From Microbacterium sp. A20 (lineage in GTDB: Bacteria > Actinomycetota > Actinomycetes > Actinomycetales > Microbacteriaceae), in NCBI RefSeq assembly GCF_004794515.1, contig NZ_SSDF01000065.1:1-64000 (forward strand): DNA of 64,000 bases, given 5' to 3'. Below the pieces are notes generated by a model. It saw only the letters and a list, made by a program, of their open reading frames with translations, did no database searches and was not told the DNA's origin. The position numbers were made by a program, and so were the translations under genes. This document shows, one piece after another, positions 46,228-55,819 of the stretch (within the stretch, counting starts at the first letter, position 1; each line of letters opens with the position of its first letter).

Positions 46228-49200
46228 ATGGATTCAATGCCTGGCGATGGAGCCGATGACAATCCTCTGCTGTGGAGCCGACGCTCCATGTTGCGAGCAC
46301 TCATGATCGCGGGAGTGCTTCCCCCGGTGCTCGGCTCGTCGTTCGGAGCCGCCCCCGCAGCGGCGACGGAGCTCACGACGACGACCGGCGCGTACGCCGA
46401 TGCCCTCCGGCGGCTCGACAAGCCGAACCTGGCGTTCACGCAGGTCGCGCAACTGGTCGGGCAGAACCACCGGATGACCTTCCACCAGGCCACCTGGGAC
46501 GGCGGGGCCACGATCGTCCGCGACCTCGAGGTCGCGCACAACGGCGGATGGCTGCAGGTCACAGATCCGGCGCACCGCTTCGACGAGCAGTGGCTCGTGC
46601 TGGAGGGGACGTTGCCGTCGGGCAGCGCGCCCGAGCTCTACGGACCGCTGGCGCCGAGCTGGCTCGGTTTCACCTCGTACCAGGTGCTCGGCTCGCAGGC
46701 CATCGAGCTGACCACGAGCACCGACGACGTCGATCTGGTCGTCCGCTGGCGTCTGGAGGGCGCCCATCCCGAGGCGCACTATGTGCTGACCGCCAAGACC
46801 GCCGGCGACTACATCGTCGGATATCAGAGCCAGGACGCGAAGTCGCTCGACGATCTCGACGAGGTGCTGTGCGGGTCGTATCAGCATGCGCTCTCGGTGC
46901 TCGACGGGTCCGCGCCCCTGGGCGCGTGGGAACTCTTCGCGCCGATGGCGCTGACGCAGTACGCGGTGGGTGACGTGGCCGTCACCTCGGGGGTGTACCT
47001 GCCCGCCGAGGTCGCCGAGTTCGTGCACGAGCGGCAACTGATGGCCGACCGGCAGCCCTACGGGATGAGTCTGCGCAACGACAGCCTCGACATCGTGCCC
47101 AGCATGTACGCACCGCAGCCGGGCCTGCGCACGGCTATGGCCGTCGGCGAGCAGCGCGGCTTCGCCTTCGGCCTCGCGGCCCGCCCGGACACGCTGTACG
47201 GCACGTACTCGCAGCTGTGCCGCAACGAGTACGGCCTGACGGCCTACCGTCGCAACGTCTACGACCGGTCGCTCACCGACGCCGTGCACGCGATGGCGGC
47301 GCTGATCGCGGTGGAGCCCGACGGTGACGACTCCGTCGACTACATCCCCTCGTACTCCGGATGGTGGAACCGCGCCAAGGGGTTCGTCGACGTGGAGAAC
47401 GAGGATGCCGTGCGCGCCGCGGCCAGCGGCGTCGTGCTCGCGGCGCACTATCTCACCGGCACGGCCGACGGCATGCTCTACGACCGCCGCGCCCGGCCGC
47501 TCGTCGAGTACCAGCTCTCCCGGAAGGGCATCGGGCACACGCCGATGATCGGGAGCCCGGTCTACAACGACACGAGCCAGTACCGCATCGGCAGGATCCC
47601 CACGGATGCCGTGAATCTGGCGTCGCTCTACCAGCTGACGCACGGCCGCAACGCCGGCATCCAGCGGCTCGCGGTGAAGGCGACCAAGGCCGGCGTCGTC
47701 GGGCAGAGCAGGGCGCCGTTCTCGAACGCGCTCGCGACCTACCGGATCACCGGGGATCCGGCATACCTCGCGGAGGCGACGTTGATCGCCCGCCGCTACT
47801 CGCAGGAGCAGATCCTGGAGCCGTACCGCAGCAACGGTCAGCCGCCCGGCGGGTTCGCGTACAGCTTCTCGAAGTACTGGGTCGACCTCCTGGAGATGTT
47901 CGAGGCGACGGGCGAGAACGAGTTCCTCGACGGCGCGTATCGGGAGGTCCAGCGCTTCATCACGCAGACGGCGGTCCGTCCGGTCCCAGGTGGCACGGTC
48001 ACGGTGCCGGCCGGCCACGTGATCAAACAGCAGTACGACTGGGAGTCGCGTTCGTCGCTGCCGTCGTACCCGACCACGAACGTGCCGACCGAGACCGTCC
48101 CGGCCTGGTACGTGTCTCCCTCGGGCCTCACGTTCGAGGCGCTCTCGTCGTTCAAGCTCGGCGTCAGCACGCTGACCGACCCGGGCGGGGGCTACGTGTT
48201 CAACCCGTGCTGGGCGGGAGCCCTGCTGCGGCTGGCGCATCACACCGGCGACGAACTGCTGGCCGACATCGCCCACAACATGGTGATCGGCCGGTTCACG
48301 ACATACCCCGGCTACTACGGCCGACAGTTCCAGGTCGCGCACATGAAGCCAGACTTCGCGACGAGCGGCCCGGTGGGCATCACCGGCTACTACTTCCATC
48401 ACGCGCCAGCCCAGCTCGGTCTCGCGATGGACTACCTGCTCAGCGAGAGCTTCTACCGCAGCGGCGGCGCGATCGAGTTCCCGCACGTGTTCGAGGCCGA
48501 CTTCGCCTACTTCAAGTTCTTCGCCTACGGTCATGCGCCCGGGACGTTCTTCGGCGAGGACGGCGTCTGGCCGTATCTCCCTGCGAGGCTGATCTCCGTC
48601 TCGAACCCGCTCGTCAACTGGATCGGCGGCGTCGGCAACGATGCTCTCTACGTCAGTCTCACGAACTCCGCCGGTGAGGCGCAGCAGGTGATCGTCGACC
48701 TCTCGACCGAGCTCACGGGCATCCCGCGGAGCTTCTCGGGCGCGGTCGAGCTGGTGACCGCGAACGGCAGCCGGTCCACCGGCGCGGCCGTCAGCGGCCG
48801 GGTCACCGTCAGCGTGCCGGCGCGCGGGCTCGTCGCCCTCGTCATCCGGAACGTGGACGTGCAGCGCCCGGGTCTGCCGTTCGACGACGTGGCCGACCAC
48901 GGACGCGACAGCTTCCACGAGGTCGACACCGACCCCGCCACCGACTACGGCGTCGCCCGCGGGATGCTCCTGGTGCGGCCCGACGGTCAGGGATACGACG
49001 CCTACGTGCAGATCGACACCGAGCAGCAGGCGACGCTGTCGTATCGCATCGGCGGCGGGCCGGTGAAGCAGGCTCCCGCGAAGGCCTATCCCTACGAGTG
49101 GACGATCCCGGTCGATGACCTCACCGACAAGTTCCGCTACACGATCACCACGGGCGGGACGACCACCGACGAGGTGACCCTGCGGCTGCCGGCCAGGATC

Positions 49201-50238
49201 AGCGGAGCCAACCCCGGAATCGTCGGCGACGTGATCGCGCAGGCGACGGGCACGGCCGGGGACCGCGTCCCGTTGACCTTCGAGGTGCGCAACGCCACCG
49301 CGGATCCGATCACCGGCGCCATCGCGGTGACCCTGCCGACGGGGTGGCAGCTCGACGGGACGGTGCCGGCGATCACGGTTCCCGCAGAGGGCTCCGCACG
49401 GGTGGAATCGGCGGCGGTCATCGCGACCGCGGCACCGCTCGGCGAGGTCGACGTCGCGGCGACCCTGACGGTCGCGGGGGAGGACCCCGTGAAGCTGCGC
49501 GCGGCGGCGATCGAGGTGATCGACCGGCGACGACTGGTCTCCCTCACCTCGGATGTCGAGATCGTCAGCGGGCCCGGCGCGGTCGCCAAACTCACTGCCC
49601 TCGTCATCAACACCGGGGTGACACCGCTGCAGGGCACCCTGGCTCTGTACGGGGTCAGCGGATGGAGCGTGGGGCAGCAGAGCACGAGCATCACGGTGCC
49701 GCCGCGATCCGACCTCACCCACACCTGGACGGTGACCGCGGGTTCCGGCGTCGCGCCCGGATCATCGACGCGGTTCGAGGCGCGGCTCGATCAGACCCTG
49801 CGCCGGGGCGTGCTCGTGCGCGTGGCCGACGAGGGCGTCATCGCACACACCCAGTCCCCGTGGCCGGGCTACCTGGAGTCCGGCAACTGGTACCCCAGCG
49901 GACTCTCGGGATGGAACGGCACGCGCACGCGGTACAGCGACTCCGACTCGGTCGGCAGCACGGTGACGTGGAACGTGGAGCTGCCGGAGGCCGGTCTCTA
50001 CCGGGTCTCGGTCTGGTACCCCACGAACTCGACGACCACGACCTCGGCGGCATACGTCGTGGAGCACAAGGACGGCAGCTCCGAGGTCATCGTGGACCAG
50101 ACGCAGGGCGCGGCGGCCTGGCGTTCGCTGGGCTCGTTCCGCTACGCCGCGGCAGCGACCGGCACGGTGCGGCTCGAGGTGCGCAACGCCAGCATCCACC
50201 GGGTCAGCGCCGCGCAGTTCGTGCGCATCGGGAACTGA
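46228..50238 (+). CDS. Large Tat-exported protein with golvesin-like C-terminal domain, probable polysaccharide-active
   Basis: About 1336 residues. The Tat signal has RR in SRRSMLRALMIAGVLPPVLG and a cleavage-like AAPAAA. Residues ~40-850 show no family I can name with confidence: alternating beta-rich and Trp/Tyr-rich helical stretches (YIPSYSGWWNRAKGFVDVEN; QQYDWESRSSLPSYPTTNVP) that suggest a secreted glycan-degrading enzyme with a helical toroid. Then come beta-sandwich modules, including an NEW3-like one (VPLTFEVRNATADPITGAIA), and a C-terminal golvesin-like domain (TWNVELPEAGLYRVSVWYPT). Start at ATG 46228 because an ATG at 46219 lies inside the -10 box. It is next to sugar-acid catabolic genes, so it probably processes their polymer source. 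Confidence 0.78.
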   Translation: MDSMPGDGADDNPLLWSRRSMLRALMIAGVLPPVLGSSFGAAPAAATELTTTTGAYADALRRLDKPNLAFTQVAQLVGQNHRMTFHQATWDGGATIVRDLEVAHNGGWLQVTDPAHRFDEQWLVLEGTLPSGSAPELYGPLAPSWLGFTSYQVLGSQAIELTTSTDDVDLVVRWRLEGAHPEAHYVLTAKTAGDYIVGYQSQDAKSLDDLDEVLCGSYQHALSVLDGSAPLGAWELFAPMALTQYAVGDVAVTSGVYLPAEVAEFVHERQLMADRQPYGMSLRNDSLDIVPSMYAPQPGLRTAMAVGEQRGFAFGLAARPDTLYGTYSQLCRNEYGLTAYRRNVYDRSLTDAVHAMAALIAVEPDGDDSVDYIPSYSGWWNRAKGFVDVENEDAVRAAASGVVLAAHYLTGTADGMLYDRRARPLVEYQLSRKGIGHTPMIGSPVYNDTSQYRIGRIPTDAVNLASLYQLTHGRNAGIQRLAVKATKAGVVGQSRAPFSNALATYRITGDPAYLAEATLIARRYSQEQILEPYRSNGQPPGGFAYSFSKYWVDLLEMFEATGENEFLDGAYREVQRFITQTAVRPVPGGTVTVPAGHVIKQQYDWESRSSLPSYPTTNVPTETVPAWYVSPSGLTFEALSSFKLGVSTLTDPGGGYVFNPCWAGALLRLAHHTGDELLADIAHNMVIGRFTTYPGYYGRQFQVAHMKPDFATSGPVGITGYYFHHAPAQLGLAMDYLLSESFYRSGGAIEFPHVFEADFAYFKFFAYGHAPGTFFGEDGVWPYLPARLISVSNPLVNWIGGVGNDALYVSLTNSAGEAQQVIVDLSTELTGIPRSFSGAVELVTANGSRSTGAAVSGRVTVSVPARGLVALVIRNVDVQRPGLPFDDVADHGRDSFHEVDTDPATDYGVARGMLLVRPDGQGYDAYVQIDTEQQATLSYRIGGGPVKQAPAKAYPYEWTIPVDDLTDKFRYTITTGGTTTDEVTLRLPARISGANPGIVGDVIAQATGTAGDRVPLTFEVRNATADPITGAIAVTLPTGWQLDGTVPAITVPAEGSARVESAAVIATAAPLGEVDVAATLTVAGEDPVKLRAAAIEVIDRRRLVSLTSDVEIVSGPGAVAKLTALVINTGVTPLQGTLALYGVSGWSVGQQSTSITVPPRSDLTHTWTVTAGSGVAPGSSTRFEARLDQTLRRGVLVRVADEGVIAHTQSPWPGYLESGNWYPSGLSGWNGTRTRYSDSDSVGSTVTWNVELPEAGLYRVSVWYPTNSTTTTSAAYVVEHKDGSSEVIVDQTQGAAAWRSLGSFRYAAAATGTVRLEVRNASIHRVSAAQFVRIGN

Positions 50239-50246
50239 CGCGAAAG

Positions 50247-50288
50247 AACGGGTGGGCGGGCCGGAGAGATCCGGCCCGCCCACCCGTT
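50247..50288. terminator. Bidirectional hairpin terminator
   Basis: AACGGGTGGGCGGGCCGGA (50247-50265), loop GAGA, TCCGGCCCGCCCACCCGTT (50270-50288): a perfect 19-bp stem, then ATACATC. It separates the convergent exported-protein and dehydratase genes. Confidence 0.88.
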
Positions 50289-50310
50289 ATACATCGGATG
50301 TCGATGCGGG

Positions 50311-51471
50311 TCAGTGCCGCACGTACTCCTGGATCGCGTCCTCGTCGACGGTCACGCCGAGGCCGGGGCCGGTCGGCACCACGAACCCGCTGTCCGCGCG
50401 GACCTCGAGCGGGGTCGTCAGCAGACGGTTGGCGACGGGGAGGGTGAACGGCTGGTACTCGAACGCGAGGAGCGACGCGGCGCTCGCGGCGACATGCACA
50501 CCGGCGGCCATCGCGATGCCGAACGCGGCCGAGTGGTGCGGGGCGACCGGCACGTGGAAGGCGTCGGAGACGGCCGCGATCGCGAGGCCCTCGGTGATGC
50601 CGGTGCGGCCGATGTCGGGCTGCGTGAGGCCCACCGCGCGGCGGGTGAGCCAGTCCGTGAACTCGAAGCGGCTGCGCATCGCCTCGCCGATCGCGATCGG
50701 GGTGGCGAGGGCGGTGGCGAGGTCGTGATGCCCCTCCACGTCCTCCGGGGCGAGCGGCGCCTCGAAGAACCAGGCTCGCCGGTCGTCCAGCTCGCGACCG
50801 AGCGCACGCGCCTCGCCGAGGCGATACGTCCAGTGCGCGTCGAGCGCGACGTCGAGGTCGGGGTGCACGCCGCGGACCGCGTCGTAGGTGGCCAGGTCGG
50901 TGCGGATGTCGACGCCGAGATGCAGCTTGATACGGCGAACGCCGCCCTCCACGAGCTCTGCGGCCTTCTCGGCGCGCTCGACATCGTCGACGCCGCGTAT
51001 GCCGGAGACGTAGGTCGGCAGCACCTCGTGGAAGCGTCCGCCGGCGAGCTCGGACACCGAGAGGCCGGTGGCGTGGCCCCAGAGGTCCCAGAGCGCGATG
51101 TCGACCGCGGCCATCGCGTCGGCCTGGTGCCCGGTGAGGTGCCCGCGCTCGCGCATGGACTCCGTCATGCGGTGCCAGAGCGTGCGCACCGAGCGCGGGT
51201 CCTCGCCGAGGATCAGCGGGGTGAGCAGGTTGTCGACGATCGCCGCGGCCACGACCGGGGCGACGGGCGCGAGGGCCTCGCCCCAGCCGATCAGACCGTC
51301 ATCGGTCTCGATCTTGACGAGCAGCGTCTCGTAGCCGGGGGAGTACAGGCTCCGCCACGGCGGGCGGATCACGTAGCCACGATGATCGACTGCGGTGTCG
51401 CCGGCATACGAGTTGTTGGCATCCTCCTTCGACAAGTAGAGGGGGAAGGTCTGGACGCGCGTGATCTTCAC
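50311..51471 (-). CDS. Mandelate-racemase-family sugar-acid dehydratase (galactonate/gluconate-type)
   Basis: 386 residues from GTG at 51471, which has GGAG 6 nt upstream; a TTG 12 nt earlier is poorly placed. Enolase-superfamily residues by this numbering: K182 and H184 (RRIKLHLG), metal ligands D211 (LDAHWTY, with H213), E237 (FFEAPL) and E263 (IGEAMRS), D286 and H312 (VAPHHSAAFG). The D-x-H motif recalls D-galactonate dehydratase. It should convert an aldonate or uronate to a 2-keto-3-deoxy acid. Substrate unknown. It lies just downstream of the IclR gene on the same strand. Confidence 0.85.
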   Translation of the reverse strand: MKITRVQTFPLYLSKEDANNSYAGDTAVDHRGYVIRPPWRSLYSPGYETLLVKIETDDGLIGWGEALAPVAPVVAAAIVDNLLTPLILGEDPRSVRTLWHRMTESMRERGHLTGHQADAMAAVDIALWDLWGHATGLSVSELAGGRFHEVLPTYVSGIRGVDDVERAEKAAELVEGGVRRIKLHLGVDIRTDLATYDAVRGVHPDLDVALDAHWTYRLGEARALGRELDDRRAWFFEAPLAPEDVEGHHDLATALATPIAIGEAMRSRFEFTDWLTRRAVGLTQPDIGRTGITEGLAIAAVSDAFHVPVAPHHSAAFGIAMAAGVHVAASAASLLAFEYQPFTLPVANRLLTTPLEVRADSGFVVPTGPGLGVTVDEDAIQEYVRH

Positions 51472-51554
51472 AGGGGTCTCCAATAGACGGGGTGGTCGAA
51501 CGGCCGGCGGCAGGTGCCGTCGTCAGAGGTGGGGAAGCCGCATCGCGGCCGAGG

Positions 51555-52358
51555 TCAGAGTGCCGCGAACGCCGATGCGGTCCGGGAGGGGCTGTACCCG
51601 AGGGCCACCGAGATCTCGTCGGCTGCTTCGATGAGCTGCAGGGCGAGTTCCTGATGCGGTGCGTGCAGGTCGAGCACGGAGAGGGGGCCGCTGGCCGAGA
51701 TGCCCGCGACGATCTCACCGGCCCGGTTGCGGATCGGCGCGGCGATGCAGGCACGGCCGAAGGCCAGCTCCTCGATCTCGGTCGCGTAGCCGCGGCTGCG
51801 TGTCTCGTCGAGAGCGGTCTGCATGGCGGCGCGGTCCACGATCGTGTGCGGCGTGAAGCGCTGCGGCGTCTGCGCGAAGTACTCGTCGACCTGCGCGTCG
51901 GACATGCCCGACAGCAGGGCCTTGCCGATGCCGGTGGCGTGCAGCGGCCCGGTGCGACCCGCCATGGCGAACGACTTCGGTGCAAGCGCGCCTTCGAAGT
52001 TGCAGAGGTAGGTGAAGGTGAAGCCGCTGAGCTCGGCCACGTTCACGCCGATCTCGATCCGGCGCGCGAGGTTCTGCGCGATCTGCCGCGAGGCGCGGAA
52101 GATGGGAGAGCCGTTGATCGCGACCGTGCCCAGCGACACTGCTGCGGGGCCGAGGCGGTACAGGCCCGTGCGGGCGTCCTGCACCACGAACTTCATGCGA
52201 TCGAGTGCCGACATCATGCGCGAGACGGTGGACTGGCCTAGGCCGGTCAGCGTGCACAGCTCGGAGACCCTCAGCTCGCCGGATTCCTCCGTGAAGCAGG
52301 CGAGCAACGACATCGCCCGTTCGACGGTCTGCGTGCCGCCTACCGATTCCGATGCCAT
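51555..52358 (-). CDS. IclR-family transcriptional regulator
   Basis: 267 residues from ATG at 52358, preceded by an excellent AAGGAGGAG. Winged helix VSELCTLTGLGQSTVSRMMS (near 32-51), then an effector-binding GAF-like domain with GNxAxLSGF-type sequence VAELSGFTYL region and the C-terminal ACIAAPIRNRAGEIVAGISA. IclR proteins commonly sense sugar acids or aromatic acids; this one lies between a dehydratase gene and a divergent sugar ABC operon. The shared promoter motif at 52464-52504 and 57499-57539 is a candidate binding site. Confidence 0.88.
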   Translation of the reverse strand: MASESVGGTQTVERAMSLLACFTEESGELRVSELCTLTGLGQSTVSRMMSALDRMKFVVQDARTGLYRLGPAAVSLGTVAINGSPIFRASRQIAQNLARRIEIGVNVAELSGFTFTYLCNFEGALAPKSFAMAGRTGPLHATGIGKALLSGMSDAQVDEYFAQTPQRFTPHTIVDRAAMQTALDETRSRGYATEIEELAFGRACIAAPIRNRAGEIVAGISASGPLSVLDLHAPHQELALQLIEAADEISVALGYSPSRTASAFAAL

Positions 52359-52421
52359 GGTGACTCCTCCTTGGTGATGTGGCCGCATCTGCGACGCTGC
52401 GGCTCGTCGCCGCTGCCAGTC

Positions 52422-52450
52422 ATCCTATTCAGCGAAATGGCTTCGAGCAA
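52422..52450 (-). promoter_or_regulatory. Promoter of the IclR gene
   Basis: Reading leftward: TTGCTC (52450-52445), 17 nt, TAGGAT (52427-52422). Good -35/-10 spacing ahead of the IclR start. Confidence 0.5.
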
Positions 52451-52463
52451 CACAAATGTGGGT

Positions 52464-52504
52464 GTCTTATGCATTTTGTGGATTTCGCATCCGCATTGTG
52501 GTTA
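52464..52504 (+). promoter_or_regulatory. Cluster promoter/operator element, copy upstream of the sugar ABC operon
   Basis: TTATGCATTTTGTG (52467-52480) and GGTTA (52500-52504) recur as TTATGCATATTGTG and GGTTA at 57502-57515 and 57535-57539 with identical spacing. The inner TCGCATCCGCATTG (52485-52498) matches 46201-46214. Candidate IclR site. Confidence 0.55.
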
Positions 52505-52585
52505 ACTGGCCGCACGTCGACGTTGACGACTGTGACGACGACGCGCAGGGCCCTCCGGGGTCGTCTCTACTGGAAAGTGACTGCA

Positions 52586-53524
52586 ATGCAACAAGCCATA
52601 CTCGAGCGGCCCGCGGAGAGCGAGCAGAAGGCTGTCGAGCCCCGCTCCGGGCGACGCTCCACGCTGGGCGCGAAGGATCGCACCTTCGGTTTCATGATCG
52701 CACTTCCCGCGGTCCTCCTGTTCCTCGTGATCGCGATCTTCCCCCTCGTGTCGAGCATCTTCACGAGTCTGTTCGACCAATCGCTCCTGCGCCCCGAGCG
52801 CACGTTCGTGGGCCTCGACAACTATGCGGCGGTCTGGGACGAGTTCTTCGCCCGTCTCGGCACCACCCTCGTGTTCGCCTCGCTCGCGACGGTCTTCCCG
52901 CTCATCCTCGGTGTCGCCCTGGCGCTGCTGCTGAACGCCCGCATGCGCGGACGGAACATCCTCCGCGGCGCCCTCATGCTGCCGTGGCTGCTGCCCGGTG
53001 TCGTCGTGTCCTTCCTCTGGGCGTGGATCTTCAACGACAGCTACGGCGTGGTCAACCACGTCCTCGCGACTTTCGGACTGCCCGAGATCAGCATGCTCGG
53101 CACCCCGACCGGCGCCATGGCCGCCGTGGTCATCGCCAAGACCTGGCACTCGTTCCCGTGGATCATGGTCGTCGCCCTCGCCGTCCTCCAGACGCTGCCG
53201 AGCGAGCAGATCGAGGCCGCCACCATCGACGGCGCCACGCGCGCCCAGCGGTTCCGCCATATCTCGCTGCCGCACATCGCCGGCCCCGTCACCCTCGTCG
53301 CAGTGCTCGAGTTCATCTACAACTTCGGCAACTTCGACACCATCTTCGTGATGACCGGCGGCGGGCCCGGCAACTCGACCACGACGCTCGCGGTCAGCCT
53401 CTACGATCTCGCGTTCGGCAGCTACGAACTCGGCAAGGCCTCCGCGATGGGCGCCCTCTGGCTCGTCCTGCTCGCGATCATCACGAGCGGATACCTGTTC
53501 CTCAACCGTCGGCTGGAGAAGTGA
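52586..53524 (+). CDS. Carbohydrate ABC transporter permease, MalF/UgpA type
   Basis: 312 residues from ATG at 52586 (GGAAAG upstream). Six hydrophobic segments, beginning with the segment FGFMIALPAVLLFLVIAIFP at ~34-53. The coupling loop is EQIEAATIDGATRAQRFRHI, followed by ISLPHIAGP. First of a two-permease CUT1 sugar importer; no ATPase gene is encoded nearby, so a shared MsmK-type ATPase elsewhere is likely. Divergent from IclR. Confidence 0.9.
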   Translation: MQQAILERPAESEQKAVEPRSGRRSTLGAKDRTFGFMIALPAVLLFLVIAIFPLVSSIFTSLFDQSLLRPERTFVGLDNYAAVWDEFFARLGTTLVFASLATVFPLILGVALALLLNARMRGRNILRGALMLPWLLPGVVVSFLWAWIFNDSYGVVNHVLATFGLPEISMLGTPTGAMAAVVIAKTWHSFPWIMVVALAVLQTLPSEQIEAATIDGATRAQRFRHISLPHIAGPVTLVAVLEFIYNFGNFDTIFVMTGGGPGNSTTTLAVSLYDLAFGSYELGKASAMGALWLVLLAIITSGYLFLNRRLEK

Positions 53525-54381
53525 TGCGCCGTAGTCGTGATGTGGGGGAGTCGATCATCCGCCCCCACCTGTCCATCCCGGGACGCGTCCTGCTCCTGCT
53601 GCTGGCCCTGTTCGGCCTGCTGCCGGTCTACTGGCTCACGGCGACCGCGTTCACGAGGAAGGAGGACGTCTTCTCCGCGGATCGTCCGTTCTTCCCGGTC
53701 AATCCGACGATCGAGAACTTCGTCGGGTTCTTCCAGAACGACCTCCTGCTGAAGAACCTCCTGAACAGCATCATCGTCTCCACCGGCACCGCCCTGCTCG
53801 CGGTCCTCGTCGGCGGCCTGATGGCTTACTCGCTCTCGAAGTTCCGTTACCGCGGCCGCAACGCGATCATGTTCATGTTCCTCATCGGTCAGCTCATCCC
53901 GGGCGCGCTGCTGCTCATCTCGCTGTACCTGATGCTGAGCTCGGCCGGACTGCTCTACACCTACACGGCGCTGATCATCTCGTTCACGACGTTCACGCTG
54001 CCGCTCGCGGTGTTCCTGCTGAAGGGCATCATCGACGCCCTCCCCGACGACATCCTCGAGGCGGCCAAGGTCGACGGTCTCTCGCGCACCGGGACGATGT
54101 TCCGCATCGTGTTCCCGCTCGTGGTCCCCGGGCTCATCACCGCGGGCATGTTCGCCTTCATGCGCGGCTGGAGCGACCTGCTCTTCGCCCTCACCCTCGC
54201 CGGACCCGACAAGCAGACGCTGCCGGCGGGTCTGACGCAGGCGTTCATCCGCGAGGGCACCGCCGACTGGCCGGCCCTCATGGCGGCGTCCCTCATCACG
54301 TCGCTCCCGCTCGTCATCATCTTCGTCCTCCTGCAGCGCTACTTCGTCTCCGGTCTCGCCGCCGGGGCGGTCAAGGGGTAG
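53524..54381 (+). CDS. Carbohydrate ABC transporter permease, MalG/UgpE type
   Basis: 285 residues. The start ATG shares one base with the preceding stop (TGATG). N-terminal segment SIPGRVLLLLLALFGLLPVY, coupling loop DILEAAKVDGLSRTGTMFRI, and C-terminal RYFVSGLAAGAVKG, which is the usual MalG-type end. Partner of the preceding permease. Substrate is probably a sugar acid or oligosaccharide related to the neighbouring catabolic genes. Confidence 0.92.
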   Translation: MRRSRDVGESIIRPHLSIPGRVLLLLLALFGLLPVYWLTATAFTRKEDVFSADRPFFPVNPTIENFVGFFQNDLLLKNLLNSIIVSTGTALLAVLVGGLMAYSLSKFRYRGRNAIMFMFLIGQLIPGALLLISLYLMLSSAGLLYTYTALIISFTTFTLPLAVFLLKGIIDALPDDILEAAKVDGLSRTGTMFRIVFPLVVPGLITAGMFAFMRGWSDLLFALTLAGPDKQTLPAGLTQAFIREGTADWPALMAASLITSLPLVIIFVLLQRYFVSGLAAGAVKG

Positions 54382-54433
54382 CCATGCGTCTCCCGAAATG
54401 CTCTACCCCCATCACCTCGAAGGAGCAGTCTCC

Positions 54434-55750
54434 ATGACCATCTCGAACTCACAGCTGAGCCGCCGAGCCTTCCTCGGAGGCGGCACCGTGCTCGCCGCAT
54501 TCGGTGCACTCGCGCTCGCCGGGTGTGCGACGCCCGCCGCACCCGGCGCCGGTGCCGGAGGCGCCTCGGCGGGCGGCGCGACGGAAGCTGCGACGATCAA
54601 CTTCTACGGCAACTCGCTCGGCGAGGAGGCGCTGAAGTCCGCGTGGCAGGGGATCCTCGACGGGTTCTCGAAGAAGGAGGGCGTCAAGGTCGCCCCGGTC
54701 ATCTACCCGTACGACCAGGCGGCCACGCAGCTCGCCCTCACCGGACGCTCCGGCAACCTCATGGGTGTCGGTCAGTCGGGCGGGTGGCAGGTGCTCACCC
54801 CGATGAACATCCTCGCCGACCTCACCGACCTCGCCAAGGGTCTCGGCATCCCGCAGGGCGTGCTCGACTCGTACACGATGGACGGCAAGCTGCTCGTGCT
54901 GCCGCTGACGGCCGCCGGCATCGGCATCATCACCAACGGGGAGATCGCGAAGAGCGTCGGCATCAAGTCGGGCATGACGGTGGAGCAGTTCGCCACCGCC
55001 CTCGAGAAGATCAAGAAGCAGGACAAGTCGCTGATCCCGTACGCCGCGGTCACGAAGAACCCCGACCTGAAGGACTCGGTCCCGTGGATGTGGGGCTTCG
55101 GCAGCGACGTGGTCACCGACGACCTCAAGTGCACGCTGGGCGACGCCGAGAGCGTCGAGGCCGTCACCTGGTACAAGTCCCTGCAAGACCAGGGCCTGAC
55201 GCAGACGAACGTCGCCCGCAGCGATGCCCGCATCCTGTTCGCCAGCGGCCGGGCTGCGATCTACGACGACGCCCCGCTCGCCTCGACCTTCGTCAAGACG
55301 AACGGTGCCGCGCAGAACATCATCGACAACATCGGGGCGATCTCTCGTCCGACCGTCGGTGGCAAGGACTCCTTCAACCGGGCCTGGGGCAGCGGCGTGT
55401 TCGCGACAGCGGGCGAGGGCGAGCTCACCAGCCGTGACTTCATCCTCTACGCGGCGACCAACGTCGAGGCGGCCACCGCGCTCTACGAGAACTCCGCCGT
55501 GGCTCCGGCCGCCAAGAGCGTCGCCGACAAGATCCCGGCGCTCGCGGCCGACAAGTTCCAGGGCGCGTTCCGCACTGAGGTCTCCGAGCACGCTCGTGGC
55601 GCCGCGTGGGACCGCGTCGCCGTGACGGCACAGATCGATGCCGCCATCGGTGCCGGGGTCGCGACGATCCTCGCCGGTCAGGTCGAGGCCCAGGCGGGCC
55701 TCAACGCGCTGAAGAAGGAAGTCCAGGGGCTGCTCGACTCCAACGCCTGA
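54434..55750 (+). CDS. Extracellular sugar-binding lipoprotein (family 1), Tat-type signal
   Basis: 438 residues. Signal SRRAFLGGGTVLAAFGALAL with twin Arg (10-11) and lipobox LAGC (C31). The mature protein is a family-1 solute-binding fold: TINFYGNSLGEEALKSAWQG, VIYPYDQAATQLAL and a GRAAIYDDAPLASTF stretch. GAAGGAG lies upstream of the ATG. Last gene of the transporter operon, closed by a strong hairpin. Confidence 0.9.
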   Translation: MTISNSQLSRRAFLGGGTVLAAFGALALAGCATPAAPGAGAGGASAGGATEAATINFYGNSLGEEALKSAWQGILDGFSKKEGVKVAPVIYPYDQAATQLALTGRSGNLMGVGQSGGWQVLTPMNILADLTDLAKGLGIPQGVLDSYTMDGKLLVLPLTAAGIGIITNGEIAKSVGIKSGMTVEQFATALEKIKKQDKSLIPYAAVTKNPDLKDSVPWMWGFGSDVVTDDLKCTLGDAESVEAVTWYKSLQDQGLTQTNVARSDARILFASGRAAIYDDAPLASTFVKTNGAAQNIIDNIGAISRPTVGGKDSFNRAWGSGVFATAGEGELTSRDFILYAATNVEAATALYENSAVAPAAKSVADKIPALAADKFQGAFRTEVSEHARGAAWDRVAVTAQIDAAIGAGVATILAGQVEAQAGLNALKKEVQGLLDSNA

Positions 55751-55765
55751 GCCCCCTCGCACGAA

Positions 55766-55798
55766 GAAGGCCGCGTCCCGAAACGGGACGCGGCCTTC
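55766..55798. terminator. Hairpin terminator after the sugar-binding protein gene
   Basis: GAAGGCCGCGTCCCG (55766-55780), loop AAA, CGGGACGCGGCCTTC (55784-55798): perfect 15-bp stem, followed by GTCGTGTG. Serves the convergent SDR gene as well. Confidence 0.88.
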
Positions 55799-55819
55799 GT
55801 CGTGTGGCGCAGGGCGGGG

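Noticed and set aside
46234-49722. Long open frame on the minus strand opposite the exported protein gene
   Set aside because: Low-complexity, Arg/Asp-rich product without motifs; the plus strand has a Tat signal, promoter and terminator.
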